Shown in pieces: positions 45,472 through 55,471 of a DNA stretch of 64,000 nucleotides (its first letter is position 1; each line of letters begins with the position of its first letter). This stretch comes from Zymoseptoria tritici IPO323 (lineage: Eukaryota; Ascomycota; Dothideomycetes; Mycosphaerellales; Mycosphaerellaceae). Location: positions 186,001 through 250,000 of the forward strand of contig NC_018212.1 in NCBI RefSeq assembly GCF_000219625.1, written 5' to 3'. The notes under the pieces are model-generated. The model was given only the letters and a program-made list of their open reading frames with translations. It was not told the origin of the DNA and made no database searches. Both the position numbers and the translations under genes were made by a program.

Positions 45472-46040
45472 GAAGCTGACTTGAAGACACGGCGGAGTCG
45501 GAGAAGGAGGCAGAGGGCTGGGTGAATGGTGATGTGTTAGTATTCGTCCTTTCCTGTGGTTGTGGAAGGGAGAGCGCTACTTTTCGTTGCAGCATGTCGG
45601 GCATGCACCCGCTCGAGAATACCCTCGAAATCAATACGAGGGAAGATTGATCGATCTGGATCCTACCTTCATTGTCAATATTGGTGCGCACTCGACCCAA
45701 CAAAACTGGCCTCATGATCCTCATGCCTCAATGGACGCAGTAACATCGATCGACTTGTACAGCCAAGAGCCAGGAGCCAGGAGTGGGCCTTCACATGCTT
45801 ACATGATCCAGGCTTCTCGATGCTGCTCCTTGGAGGCACTGTTCACAAGCCGACACATGTTCGCTATTCACTTACAACAGCTCCTGATGGCATATAAGGC
45901 GACTCGAACTTTCTGTGCTGAGCACTTTAAGCGGTGGATTGGCGACTCTGGAGGTGGGTGGGTTCTATGTTCCTTTCTTCCGTTCTTCGCTTGATTTCTG
46001 TCCAACTTTACCATTTGCCCAGATCCTCATTCCATACACA

Positions 46041-46148
46041 TATCAAGGCTTTCGCCGACCGCTACAACGGCTCTCCATTCGAGCACAATATAACACACTC
46101 ATCAAGCTTTTCGACAACCGCTACACCGCAACTGCAATCGAGCACAAG
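46041..46148. repeat. Imperfect direct duplication, ~49 bp, 59-bp spacing
   Basis: Copies at 46041-46089 and 46100-46148 share the pattern TCAAGCTTTCG..GACCGCTACA...ATCGAGCACAA with several substitutions. Noncoding in any recognised gene. Confidence 0.65.
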
Positions 46149-46180
46149 CAGCGATTCTCCGTATCTGCGCCGTGGACGAA

Positions 46181-46297
46181 GACTCTGGATTCACGATCTC
46201 TCGAGGACGGACTTCGACGTTCAGCTGCGACGTTCAGCTGCTATCAGGAGACTCGGGATTCACGATCTTTCAAGGACGGCATTCGACCTTCAGCTGC
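46181..46297. repeat. Imperfect direct duplication, 48 bp, 69-bp spacing
   Basis: Copies at 46181-46228 and 46250-46297, each containing GATTCACGATCT and ending CAGCTGC. A further partial echo (CGACGTTCAGCTG) lies between them. Confidence 0.75.
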
Positions 46298-46523
46298 CAT
46301 TAGGAGCCTAACGGCCGCTGTGTGATTGTCATCGGCGTGGGCTCAACCTTCTGGAGTGCAAGACTACTGCCCATCTCATCCTATCCTACGACACCAACCC
46401 TTCTCTGCCACCCAGCCTCCTCTGTTCCGATCTCTTCGCCCTACAATACGCATCCACAGCACGCGTCAACCCAACCAATCCGCGATCCCATCCGACATAC
46501 TCGGCCCTCAAACGACAGACACG

Positions 46524-47778
46524 ATGAGTCGCCACTACCTTCGCTCTCTTACCCGGATCTTCGCCGTGGCAATCTTGTCTTTCATCTTCTATCAACTGCT
46601 CAACACCGTTACCGAGCCATCTCCCGGCAACTCGGCCAAGTTCAGGCCGAAGCGCGAACCTCCGATCGTTCATGAGCCTGTGCTGCTGAACGAGACCTTG
46701 GCTGATAGTAAGCAGAGTGGCGACAACGCTCATGGGCTCTTCAAGCGTGCTCTGCATCCCGAGTGCAGCGACAAGGAGTTTGAGGATTCCCAAAAACGAG
46801 GGTGCGAGCTGCGCGATCGCTTGACTCGGTATTTTCCTTACGTTGTTGCCAACGTCCAGCATCTGCACGGCTCAGGCTGGCAGGAAAATCTTGAAGACGA
46901 CGATCCTGACATGGGTGTCGCATCGTTCCTCGAAAATCTCGCAGGCGTGACGGAATACCCGATCACTGACAGACGATGGCGTGTGAGGCTTGTGAGAGGG
47001 GAATTCGTTGCTCAGACGTGGAGTCAGTGGTATCAGTACCCTGCCACAATGCCAGACGGAACTGTCAACATGTTCAGAGGGACGGGAGGCGAATATCGCC
47101 AGATCTCAGCGCCTCGCTTAGGCGTTATCGGTAAGACCCACAACAACCTGGCAACTACCAATGTTCAGGATGGCTAACGAAAGGTACATGGCAGTGATCC
47201 TCGACGCATGGAGCCCCGAGAGGATGACTTCGCAACCCGATGACCCATTACCCCCAGTGAGTACCTGGCAGCAGGTCGGCCAGGCGGAATACGACCGTGT
47301 CTTCGCTGTGCTGGGTAAAAATTTCCGGACGAACGAACACGCACGCATCCCGAACTGGGTTCTGATCAAGACGCTCGTCGCCCCGTACCAGGGCCTGGGC
47401 GTGGTAACGCGCTGTTTGCGGACCGCGTACGGCCTCACCGCGCTTCCCAGCTGGGAACACAGGGTGACCTTCGCCATTGGAACTACGTGTTTCGATGCCT
47501 TGCTCGGAACTGCCAATGCAATGCCGGTGGGATGGCTCTATGTCACGAAACGTCTGGACTGGAAGGCTCAGATCCTGTCCATCACCGTCTTCGACTCCGA
47601 AGTGGTGGGCCCCAACGGAGACAATTTCCCCAGCATGCTGCTGCACGCCCGCGCGCCCGCGCCCGGACTTGCTGCAAAGGTCACTGCCAATGAAGAATTC
47701 CAGGCTGCCGCGGACGCAGAACATCGGCTCATCCTAGGCTTACCTCCACATCCGATGCTTCCACTGTACCTCAACTAG
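46524..47778 (+). CDS. Predicted type II membrane / secretory protein, unknown
   Basis: 396 aa, two exons: 46524-47130 and 47195-47778. The splice was placed by phase: exon 1 ends one base into a Val codon, a 64-nt intron with a CTAAC branch site follows, and exon 2 resumes as VILDAWSPERM. Residues ~10-28 (TRIFAVAILSFIFYQLL) form a single hydrophobic signal-anchor near the N-terminus; the rest is soluble and probably lumenal. Motif-like stretches are WQVGQAEYDRVF-type sequence after the splice and LPSWEHRVTFAIGTTCFDALL. No catalytic signature or named family recognised. Secreted-side enzyme or structural protein are both possible. Confidence 0.75.
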
Positions 47779-48404
47779 TGCAGCCGTGTCGCGGGCACAC
47801 CTCGAGCATCAGCACGTCGAAGTTCTCGTACGCCGGAACTCTTCCGAGATTGCACACTGCGCTATCGATGTTTTCACCTCTGAACAAGCTGGCGAACCTT
47901 CGGACATCTTTTGAGCTCACGTCAGCTATCCTCGGCGTAGAATTGTGCGGAGGAACAAAAAGATCCTTTTTGACAGCGATGCTTCGGCAGTGAAGGCAGT
48001 TATCGAGTGCGCAAGCCATGGTGGAAGCAGCAGAGCTTGGAGCATGGTTTGACGTCTGGCGTCTCAGTTCTCCCAGCGTTGACATTACGACTTGTGACAC
48101 TGGAAGTGTTCCAGAGAATCTAATAGTCTGATGGCCTGGATGACACAATCAAGCAAGCATTCTGTTCCTCAGCTTCACTTTCATCTCACTTCTGATATTA
48201 CATCTTCCCAAACTCAGTGGCCAAGCCAATATGAGGCCAGCCGGAGTTGACACAAGACGTTGCTGGGACGGAAGATCTGGTATTGGATATTTACTGTCAT
48301 TAAGCTCTAAGCAAAATCTATATTATAATCATGTTTGTTTCTCATCCCGATATGTGCAAATGCACTGGTCTGCTTCCCAGTCGTACATCTAGCCTTTCAA
48401 TATT
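47779..48404. other. Intergenic, convergent
   Basis: Between the convergent type II membrane protein and GH17 genes. A minus-strand frame (47771-48148) has no recognisable features. The A/T-rich part near 48.3 kb is consistent with 3' end signals. Confidence 0.5.
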
Positions 48405-50017
48405 CTACAAGAAAAGAGCAAAGACAGCGGCCAGACCGGCGGCGGCACCGCCAGCAACGCGAGTAGCAGCGCCTTCATATGTCTGTGGGCCAGTAGTCTG
48501 AGCAGCTGGAGCAGCGGAGCTGTCCTCGCCGGTTGGAGCGGGAGCAGCAACGACAGAAGTGCTGGTCACGACTGCTGGACCCTCACCGCCAGCAACGTCT
48601 GATGGTCTCGATCCCGCATCGGCAGCAGTCGTGACGGGGACAGTCTCGAAGGAGGACAGGGTAGAGCTGACGCTGCCTGGGATCGGGTCGACGGAGACCA
48701 TGACGGAGGAGCTCGATGGCTCGGACGAGATGGACATCGACGGGAGAGGGTCGACAGAGGCAGATGGCTCGGACGACACGGACATCGATGGGAGAGGATC
48801 GACGGATGCGGATTCAACGGAGGAGGTCATCGATGGAGCGGAAGAGGATGTCGATGGGACGGAAGAGGAGGCGGAGCTGCTGGACGAAGAAGCGTTGGAG
48901 CAGGACAGGTCGTAGAGAGGCTGGCCGGTGAGGTCGGATGGGTTGACGAGCGAGAAGGATACGTCATCCGAGGTGGCTTGGTCGTCGTCGAGGGTGAACC
49001 ACCAAAGGTTGGTGTCTGTGTCCAAGAGTCGGCACGCGACGTTGTTCCAATAGGTCTGAGCGTTGTCTGTGCCGGCCTGGGCGGCGCCGGAAGCTGGTCC
49101 CTCAACGGGCCAACCTGTCTCAGTGACCCACACAGACTATCCCTGGCGTTAGCAAGAGTTCGATGGACAAAAGATTGATGAGATGAGGTTCGCTGCCGGT
49201 ATACGAGATTTTCGCCCGAGCCGACCAGCGAACCTCCTGCTATCAGACTCACCTTGCCATTGGCGACTCCACGGGTCTTATCGAGGGCCTCGAAGAAGAG
49301 AGACTCGCCGTTCTCAATACCGTTGGCCACAGTGTTCTCGAAGTAAGGGTAGGCGTCCACCCCGAGCCAGTCCACAGCCTCGATGACAGCAGAGTTGGAG
49401 CCATTGGTCCAGGCCGGCCAGGTGTCGACGTGGCCGACGGGGGCGTTTGCGAGAGGGCCACCGGCGATGAGCTCACGGAGCTGGTCGATATAGCTCACGA
49501 TGGTCTGTGGGCCAGCACCCACGCCGCTCTCGTTGAGGATCCCGGTTGGCGATTCTCTGTAGAGATCCTCAGAACCAACTGAGATACCGACGACGCGGGA
49601 TGTGAACGCATCGCCGTACTGCTCGATTGCGGATCGGAGGGCTCCAAGTTCTGCATTGAATCCCTCTTGGCCTCCACTGCCCCAGAGACCGAGCAAGAGG
49701 GAAGTGTCGGTGTCGATGGCGGCCTGGATGGCGGCAATGACCTGGTTGTTAGACGAACCAGCCTGGATCATGGTAAAGAGACGGGCGGAGGTGAATTGGC
49801 CATTGGTGCCAGGGAGAGCCTTGGCGGCGTTGAACTGATCGGTGAAGTCTTGAAGAGTTCGTGGAGAGCCCTGCACGGATTGTCAGTACAATTTGGAGTC
49901 GAATCGAGAAACGGCAAGACGTACGTCGAGGTCCAAGGCGCCGTAGTTGAAACCGCGAGACTGGGCTGCCACGCTGGCGGCCAGAGCAAGAAGGGCAGAA
50001 GCAGAGTAACGCATCAT
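48405..50017 (-). CDS. GPI-anchored GH17 beta-1,3-glucanase (EglC/Scw-like)
   Basis: Wall-remodelling endo-beta-1,3-glucanase/transglycosylase. Three exons: 49925-50017, 49253-49870 and 48405-49136 (introns 54 and 116 nt); 480 aa. A signal peptide (YSASALLALAASVAAQ) is followed directly by the GH17 start RGFNYGALDLDGSPRTLQDF. The likely acid/base Glu132 sits in GISVGSEDLYRE and the nucleophile Glu243 in SVWVTETGWP, right after the second splice. The C-half after SFSLVNPSDL is a Ser/Thr/Pro stalk containing a 16-residue tandem repeat (48-nt units at 48718-48765 and 48766-48813), ending in a hydrophobic GPI-addition tail (AAGLAAVFALFL). Located outside the plasma membrane. EglC-type naming is by architecture only. 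Confidence 0.92.
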
Positions 50018-50935
50018 GTCGATGTTCAAAGAAAAGTTCGTAACGACGGTGATGTTAATGGATGCAAAAAGCGTACCTGCAGAAGGATGAGTCGCCCACT
50101 ATGTACCCCATCGATCCAACCGGCTTACGCGAGCAAAACAGTTTCTTTGTTGGGCGACGGGTTGGCGCCATGACGCCTCTCGAAAAGCTGGGCAGGGTCG
50201 GAGTCAGTCTCCACCACGGAAGGCCAACATACATCTTGTTGTCATTGGCTGAAAGGACGAAGTGGGTACAGCGTTTCTCCTATAGGCAAGTCTTTGCAGG
50301 AAGTGTCCAATGAACGCTTTGGAACCATGGGATAAGAATAGCTCGCGTGTTTAGAAACCTTTGTCTGGGCGACTTGGCATATAGAACGGAGACTTTTTGC
50401 AACGCTTGTGGTGGTTGAGAGTGAGACTTGAGGAGTGAGTAAACTTGGCTTTTTCCGTGATGACTCTGCTTCATGGCGACGATACCGTTCGCTTCTCCGT
50501 CGTAAGTCTGAACAAGATGTCAGCTTTCGCTTTCGTCGATGTCTTGTATCGGCACAGAAGGGGGCGATGTGGAGAAGGAAATAGACGTCATCACGTGGCG
50601 ACGCTAAGCGAACGAACCGAACGGCTTGCTTGACATCACGCCAAGAGTCGGTCTTGAACTCTGCATAGGACGGCAGATCCTTTCATGCAGGAACAAGGGA
50701 CGGACTTCGGATGTGGTTTGGGGTTAGCGTTCGGCTTGGATCACATCCTTCTTCACGACAGCGAGAGCCCGAGCATTGCAAAGTGCGTAACGGCGTCAGG
50801 GGATTCCTGCGCCCTCCAGTAACGAACGACTCGGATGGCGACAAGCTCAAGTACCACAGAGCTCTGCATAGAAGCCACTTCCGCGGGCATGGCTTCCAAT
50901 CGCAGAAGCAGCTGTCCGCACGGCACCACTCTGCT
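50018..50935. other. GH17 promoter / MYND gene downstream region
   Basis: About 0.9 kb. The first part is the upstream region of the minus-strand GH17 gene. Short frames on both strands lack family features. Nothing further recognised. Confidence 0.5.
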
Positions 50936-52950
50936 TCAGCACTTCGAGCCTCGCTTCCACTCCACATAGCGAACCACACCACGTTGGTTAGAGTGCTTGA
51001 TCACGTCGAACTCTTTCTGGACCTCCACCTTATCTGCCGACAATTTGAGCTTTCCCGGCCACTTCTCCACGACCGTATTGACTTCCTTGATGACGACTCC
51101 GCCGGGGATGACTTTTGTGCTGATGCGTTCGAGCTCGGACATCTGGATGGCCTTCTTGTAGCTGCGCGAGGTATTAGTCGGTGGGATAGCATGATCGTGA
51201 GAGAAGAACAACACTTACAGGTCAAACCATTTCTCGGACTTTTTGAAATGCTCTGCCTGTGTTTGAAATCGTATCCACTCTGGGTCGTCTTCGGATTTCT
51301 TCCCGGAGAGGAGTTTGATGGCAGGATTGAGTGGTGAAAAGCGCTCTGCCATCTTGTGGGTCGCCTTGATCCAATTTGGATGATCTTTCTGGACGATGCC
51401 TGCGACAGCATCAATGGCGTTCATGTAGAGAGTCACGAGTGTTGCGTGCGGGTTTTGAGCGACTTCTTCGAGCAATCCGCCAAGCAGCCAGACGGTGCTA
51501 CGAGTCCCTAGGTAGTACTCGTCGACGATGTTGGATGTCTGTGCACGATCATCTGTTAGCAACATGTATCGTTGAACTCGGGGCAGCGAGATCCATTTAC
51601 CTCGATGCGCGCGAATCTGATATTCGTGAAGACTTTTGGTAGTATGGCGGCGTCTCGACTGTGGAAGTGGAAGTGAAATGGTCCAGATCGAATGCGGCGA
51701 ACGAAACGTGCCAACTTCTCGGACAGCAAGAAGTAGAGTTTCCCGTACAAGTCATTCGTGGCTGGTCCGGAGTCTGTCCGCATGATCTCGCCCCAGTCCC
51801 AGCCGTTGAGCGGGTCATCTTCGTCGTGCAAGAGCCAGCGGCTGCCTACAAACAAGGTCCTGCGCAGACCTGTCAGCAGTGGACGTAGTGAAAGAAGTGA
51901 GAACATGCACTTACGGGTTGACAATCTCAAACTCCTCTCTAGAATGACCGAACGGGAGAAGTATACCATCTTGACGGAAGCGGTCCCAGCAGACACGATC
52001 CGTTGGCCGGAGCACAAACATGCGGCGGTGCCTGTCGTCGAGGAGTGTGGGTGCCAGCGTAGTGTCGGTTCTTGCCTTTCGCAAATCTTCTGTTGGGGAT
52101 GTGATGGAGGTGAAAAGTGGCATTACCTGCCACTGTCGCTTGCGGAGCACAACCTCACAGGTAGATGAGCCCAGAGTCCACTCTGTCGATAGAAGGTCTT
52201 CTGGACCTTGAACCTTGAGACGGTCTAGCACACCAGCAAAGAGCGGAGAGAGCAGACGCATAGCACTCGCAGCTTCCGGCGTGAGGAAGGCTGAGTACCA
52301 GATGTGCAGGATGCACTCGACTGCGATCGCCTCGTCCGGAACTTTGTACGCAATCAGAGTGATGATGATGTTCCTGGCGACAACGGCGAAGTCCTTGTCG
52401 TTGATGTACAGCGAGACCTTGCCTGTGTATGATTCAGGAAGGTCAATGACGGATTGAACAACATGTCTGAGGTCTCCAGATGCTAAAAGTCGCAAGGATG
52501 GTCAGTGAATCGCAGTGGCTTCACGGCATACTTTGGGTGTCCAATTGGCTGTCTTACCAGCGAAAAGAATGTTCAGGTCTTTGTCGTAGTCTTCACCTTC
52601 ATTTGTCGCCAGCTTGATCACATCCTGAGCAATCGTGTTGCCGAAGAAGTGGCTCTTGCCCTTCTCGCGTTGTTCGGTCTGCACGGCTTGAGGGGCTTCG
52701 GACATGAATCGGGGACGGCGGTTCTGGGAAGTCCACGCGGGCAACCACGAAGGCTTGATGAGCGGCGACTTGCAGTGCTTTTTGTGATTTGGCCACGATG
52801 CAACTTGACATTCACGATCGCAGAACTTCTCGTATGTTAGCTGAATGAAAATGCGACGCTTTGAGTGTCTCGGCATACCACGACCAAACGACAGCCAGAG
52901 CAAGCCATCTTGGCAGGAGTCTGACACTGGGCGCACAGTTGGACCGACAT
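50936..52950 (-). CDS. MYND zinc-finger / DUF4470 protein
   Basis: 571 aa, six exons: 52879-52950, 52558-52828, 51915-52482, 51601-51859, 51219-51538 and 50936-51161. All five introns are 50-75 nt and all phases close. The MYND finger is assembled across intron 1: CAQCQTPAKMACSGC, then FCDRECQVASWPNHKKHC, giving the full C-x2-C...C-x2-C-x5-C-x3-C-x7-H-x3-C set. A DUF4470-type domain follows (~115-220; DLRHVVQSVIDLPESYTGKV ... ILHIWYSAFL). The C-terminal half contains RFVRRIRSGPFHFHFHSRDA and FTNIRFARIE. Such MYND/DUF4470 proteins are common in ascomycetes; function mostly unknown, some act in development. MYND fingers bind peptides. Confidence 0.88.
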
Positions 52951-53472
52951 TACGAGATGGCTTTGATGATGCCAGAGTGAGAAGAAGGAGAGAAGAGAGC
53001 GAGATACAACATCTTCAAGGCAGATGTTGCTCGAGCAAACGTATTGAAGGGAAGCATGCACTTATCCGGTGGACCGCGTGGAACCTGCCAGCAAGCCACA
53101 TGGAGGCCAAAGCAGGTGCGTCAAAGAGATCATTGTCTCTGAAGTCGCTGTGTGTTACGACCGCGTTCTTGTAGCTTCTTTTGTGGACTGGTGCAAGGTC
53201 GAGAAGAAAGAGACTGTGGAAAGGAGAGGAGGTCAGCTTTGCTGGGTCGGAAAATTTGAGCCTAAGGCATCAACATTTCCACTTCAGAGCGCTTCCAGGT
53301 CTCGGGCTTCTCCCTTCCGGTCACTTCGAGTTGTTATTTTGTTTCTAGATACCAATTCAACATGTGCAATCACAGCAGCCATGCTATTATCGAGCATTCT
53401 GCCGGGCCTTGAGAACAAACCATAGACGAGCGAGCTGGTCTTGAAGACATCAGGCTTGCTTCTCGGCCAAAG
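52951..53472. other. MYND gene / DPH4 divergent promoter
   Basis: About 0.5 kb between divergent starts. No supported frame. Confidence 0.5.
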
Positions 53473-53979
53473 ATGGATTTTTACACAATCCTCTCCCTGC
53501 CACAATCCAAGCGCAACGGCCAATGCATATCCGGGCCTGAACTACGACAGGCTTACAAACGTGCTCTGCTTCGTTATCATCCAGACAAGGCTGGCTTAAA
53601 GCAGGTCGGACGCCCGACCGGGAAAGATGTAGAGGTTCCGACCATCGACCTCATAACAGAAGCTGTCCGCGTCCTGTCCGATGCTGAACTCAAAAAAGCC
53701 TACGATTTGTCCCTGCTGTCTTCTTCCCCATCCGATGTCAAGAATGACAGGCAGTCTGCTGTGCAAACTCGCCACACCGGCTTGGAGACGCTCGATCTCG
53801 AAGACTTGGACTTTGACGAGAAGACGGGCGAATGGAGAAAAGGGTGTCGGTGTCAGAGTTCGCCGGCTTATGTGGTAACAGAGGAAGAATTGGAGGGATC
53901 GGTGGAGGTAGGAGAGCTGGTGGTTGGGTGCCAGGGGTGCAGTTTGTGGGTGAGAGTTCTGTTTGGCGTGGAAGGATGA
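53473..53979 (+). CDS. DPH4: Diphthamide biosynthesis protein 4 (J domain + CSL zinc finger)
   Basis: Electron-carrier/co-chaperone in the first step of diphthamide formation on the eEF2 His residue. 168 aa, one exon. The J domain (1-85) starts MDFYTILSLP and carries the HPD triad at 36-38 (LRYHPDKAG). The C-terminal CSL-type zinc/iron site is complete: Cys125 and Cys127 in WRKGCRCQ, Cys153 and Cys156 in VVGCQGCSLWV. Domain order J-then-CSL separates it from other J proteins and from DPH3. Expected partners: DPH1, DPH2, DPH3. Confidence 0.93.
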   Translation: MDFYTILSLPQSKRNGQCISGPELRQAYKRALLRYHPDKAGLKQVGRPTGKDVEVPTIDLITEAVRVLSDAELKKAYDLSLLSSSPSDVKNDRQSAVQTRHTGLETLDLEDLDFDEKTGEWRKGCRCQSSPAYVVTEEELEGSVEVGELVVGCQGCSLWVRVLFGVEG

Positions 53980-54184
53980 GAGAGCGTGCATGCATTGTGG
54001 AAGGCATGAATATTGAAGAGCGATGTGACTTCGAGATCTGGTGCGATCCCATTGTCGGCCGTTCTACCTCTGATCTAGCGGGCGAAGTTGCATTCTCAGT
54101 GCAGCCAACCTGGTAACACGGGCTAGACTTCGGATCATGCCATCGACGTCGATCTCCTTCCCATGAGATGTCGCTGGAATATCC

Positions 54185-54815
54185 TCATGAACAGCGCGAA
54201 ATACCCTCCTTCGGCGTGAGCTCTTCCATTCGCACCGCCACAGCAACCTTGGCCTGCGCAACCGTCGACCTCATCGCCTGGTCGATCTGTCCGAAATTCT
54301 CCTCGATCTCACTCTCCAAATCGCGTTTGCGCTGCAGTAACTCGCGAAGTCGGTCAAGCTTAGGTCGGAGATTGGAGATGCTAGAAAAGAATGAATGAAG
54401 TTAGGTGGTTGTGGCGGGAGTAAGAAATGATGATGAAGTGGAGCTCGACGGAGATGGATTACAGGTGGAATTGAAGTGCTTGACGACCCACCGGTTTTCC
54501 TCATACTTCCGCTCGCATTCTGTCTTGCGCTTCGCAATACGAGCAAGATTCTTCTTTCGCTCGGCTCGGATGGCTTGTTCACGTTCCGCACGGCGGGCTT
54601 GGGACTGCAGGTCGAAGATCAGGCACGGAACTCCTGGAGAGTCGATCGAGCAGCGAACTCGAACGTACCCTCTCTTTGTGAAGCTTGACAGCCTGCTGGA
54701 TCTGGTCATTGTTGATCTGGGCTGCAGGTTGAGAGTACTCCAGAGGCTGGCTGGGTTCGTCGCTGCAGCTTTCTCCGGACGACTGTGTGCGTTGTTGGGA
54801 TGACTTGGGTGCCAT
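54185..54815 (-). CDS. Small coiled-coil protein, splice structure uncertain
   Basis: The first exon (54669-54815, 49 aa) is certain in frame and joins by a 64-nt intron to exon 2 (from 54604), which encodes a highly charged helix, SQARRAEREQAIRAERKKNL. The last exon (54185-54380) encodes another coiled coil, SNLRPKLDRLRELLQRKRDL and on. The exon 2 donor is ambiguous. A GTATGA donor (exon 2 54507-54604, intron 126 nt) keeps the coiled-coil frame and gives 146 aa; the GTAATC donor at 54462 has a better-placed CTAAC branch site but puts the last exon in a non-coiled frame. No family recognised. Possibly a subunit of a coiled-coil complex (kinetochore, BLOC/BORC-like); this is only a guess from size and shape. 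Confidence 0.7.
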
Positions 54816-55471
54816 CTCGGTGATGAAGAGGAGACTTGCAGATTCGGCTTTAGTCTTGGAGGAAGTGAAGTGAAGTTTTCAGGAGTTGTCGATGGAAATG
54901 GTCGCACATGAGGCAGGAGCATTGATTGATGCCTGATTGCCTGACTGGCAATTCATGCCTTGGTGCCTGAATCTCTTCCGGACGGGGCTGAATATGAGAT
55001 GACGTCGCCCCTGTTGACCACGAATAATGTTGATTTGAGGGAGAAATATCACTTCCAAGGTTGTTTGCAGTGACTGAATGTTGGATGTGTTTTCCGATCA
55101 GATCTTGGCCATCTCTTGCGACTTCTCCTTGCCGCCGCCGTTCCTCTTCCACCAAAAACACGAGGTACGACAGGGTCATGCCTGAGATTCGCTGAAGTTC
55201 AGCCGCCGAAAGGTTCCTTCCAGGGTTCAAGGTCGTTTCCCGCCGAAGCTCGTGTTCACTCAATCACTCTTCCTACCATATCCTGTCCTCTTCGCGTACC
55301 TGATTTGTCCTTCAGCGCGCGAGCGAGTCTTTGTTTTCTCTTGGAATCCCTTGCGACATTCGCAACACTCACATCCACACGACGCTTTACGAGCCAACGA
55401 TTCTGTACCAGCGATTCGCGTTCACTATACGACCCACATATCCACGCTCACGCAGCTATTGACGCTTCACG
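54816..55471. other. Divergent promoter, coiled-coil gene / RhoGAP
   Basis: About 0.65 kb between two divergent starts. Pyrimidine-rich toward the RhoGAP start. No supported frame. Confidence 0.5.

Larger units (their letters stand above)
45472..46523. other. 1 kb upstream of type II membrane protein gene
   Basis: No supported gene. The segment holds two diverged local tandem duplications (46041-46148 and 46181-46297) and is otherwise pyrimidine-rich toward 46.5 kb. A long frame upstream of and in phase with the next gene (from 46326) looks like translated leader and was not included. Confidence 0.5.
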
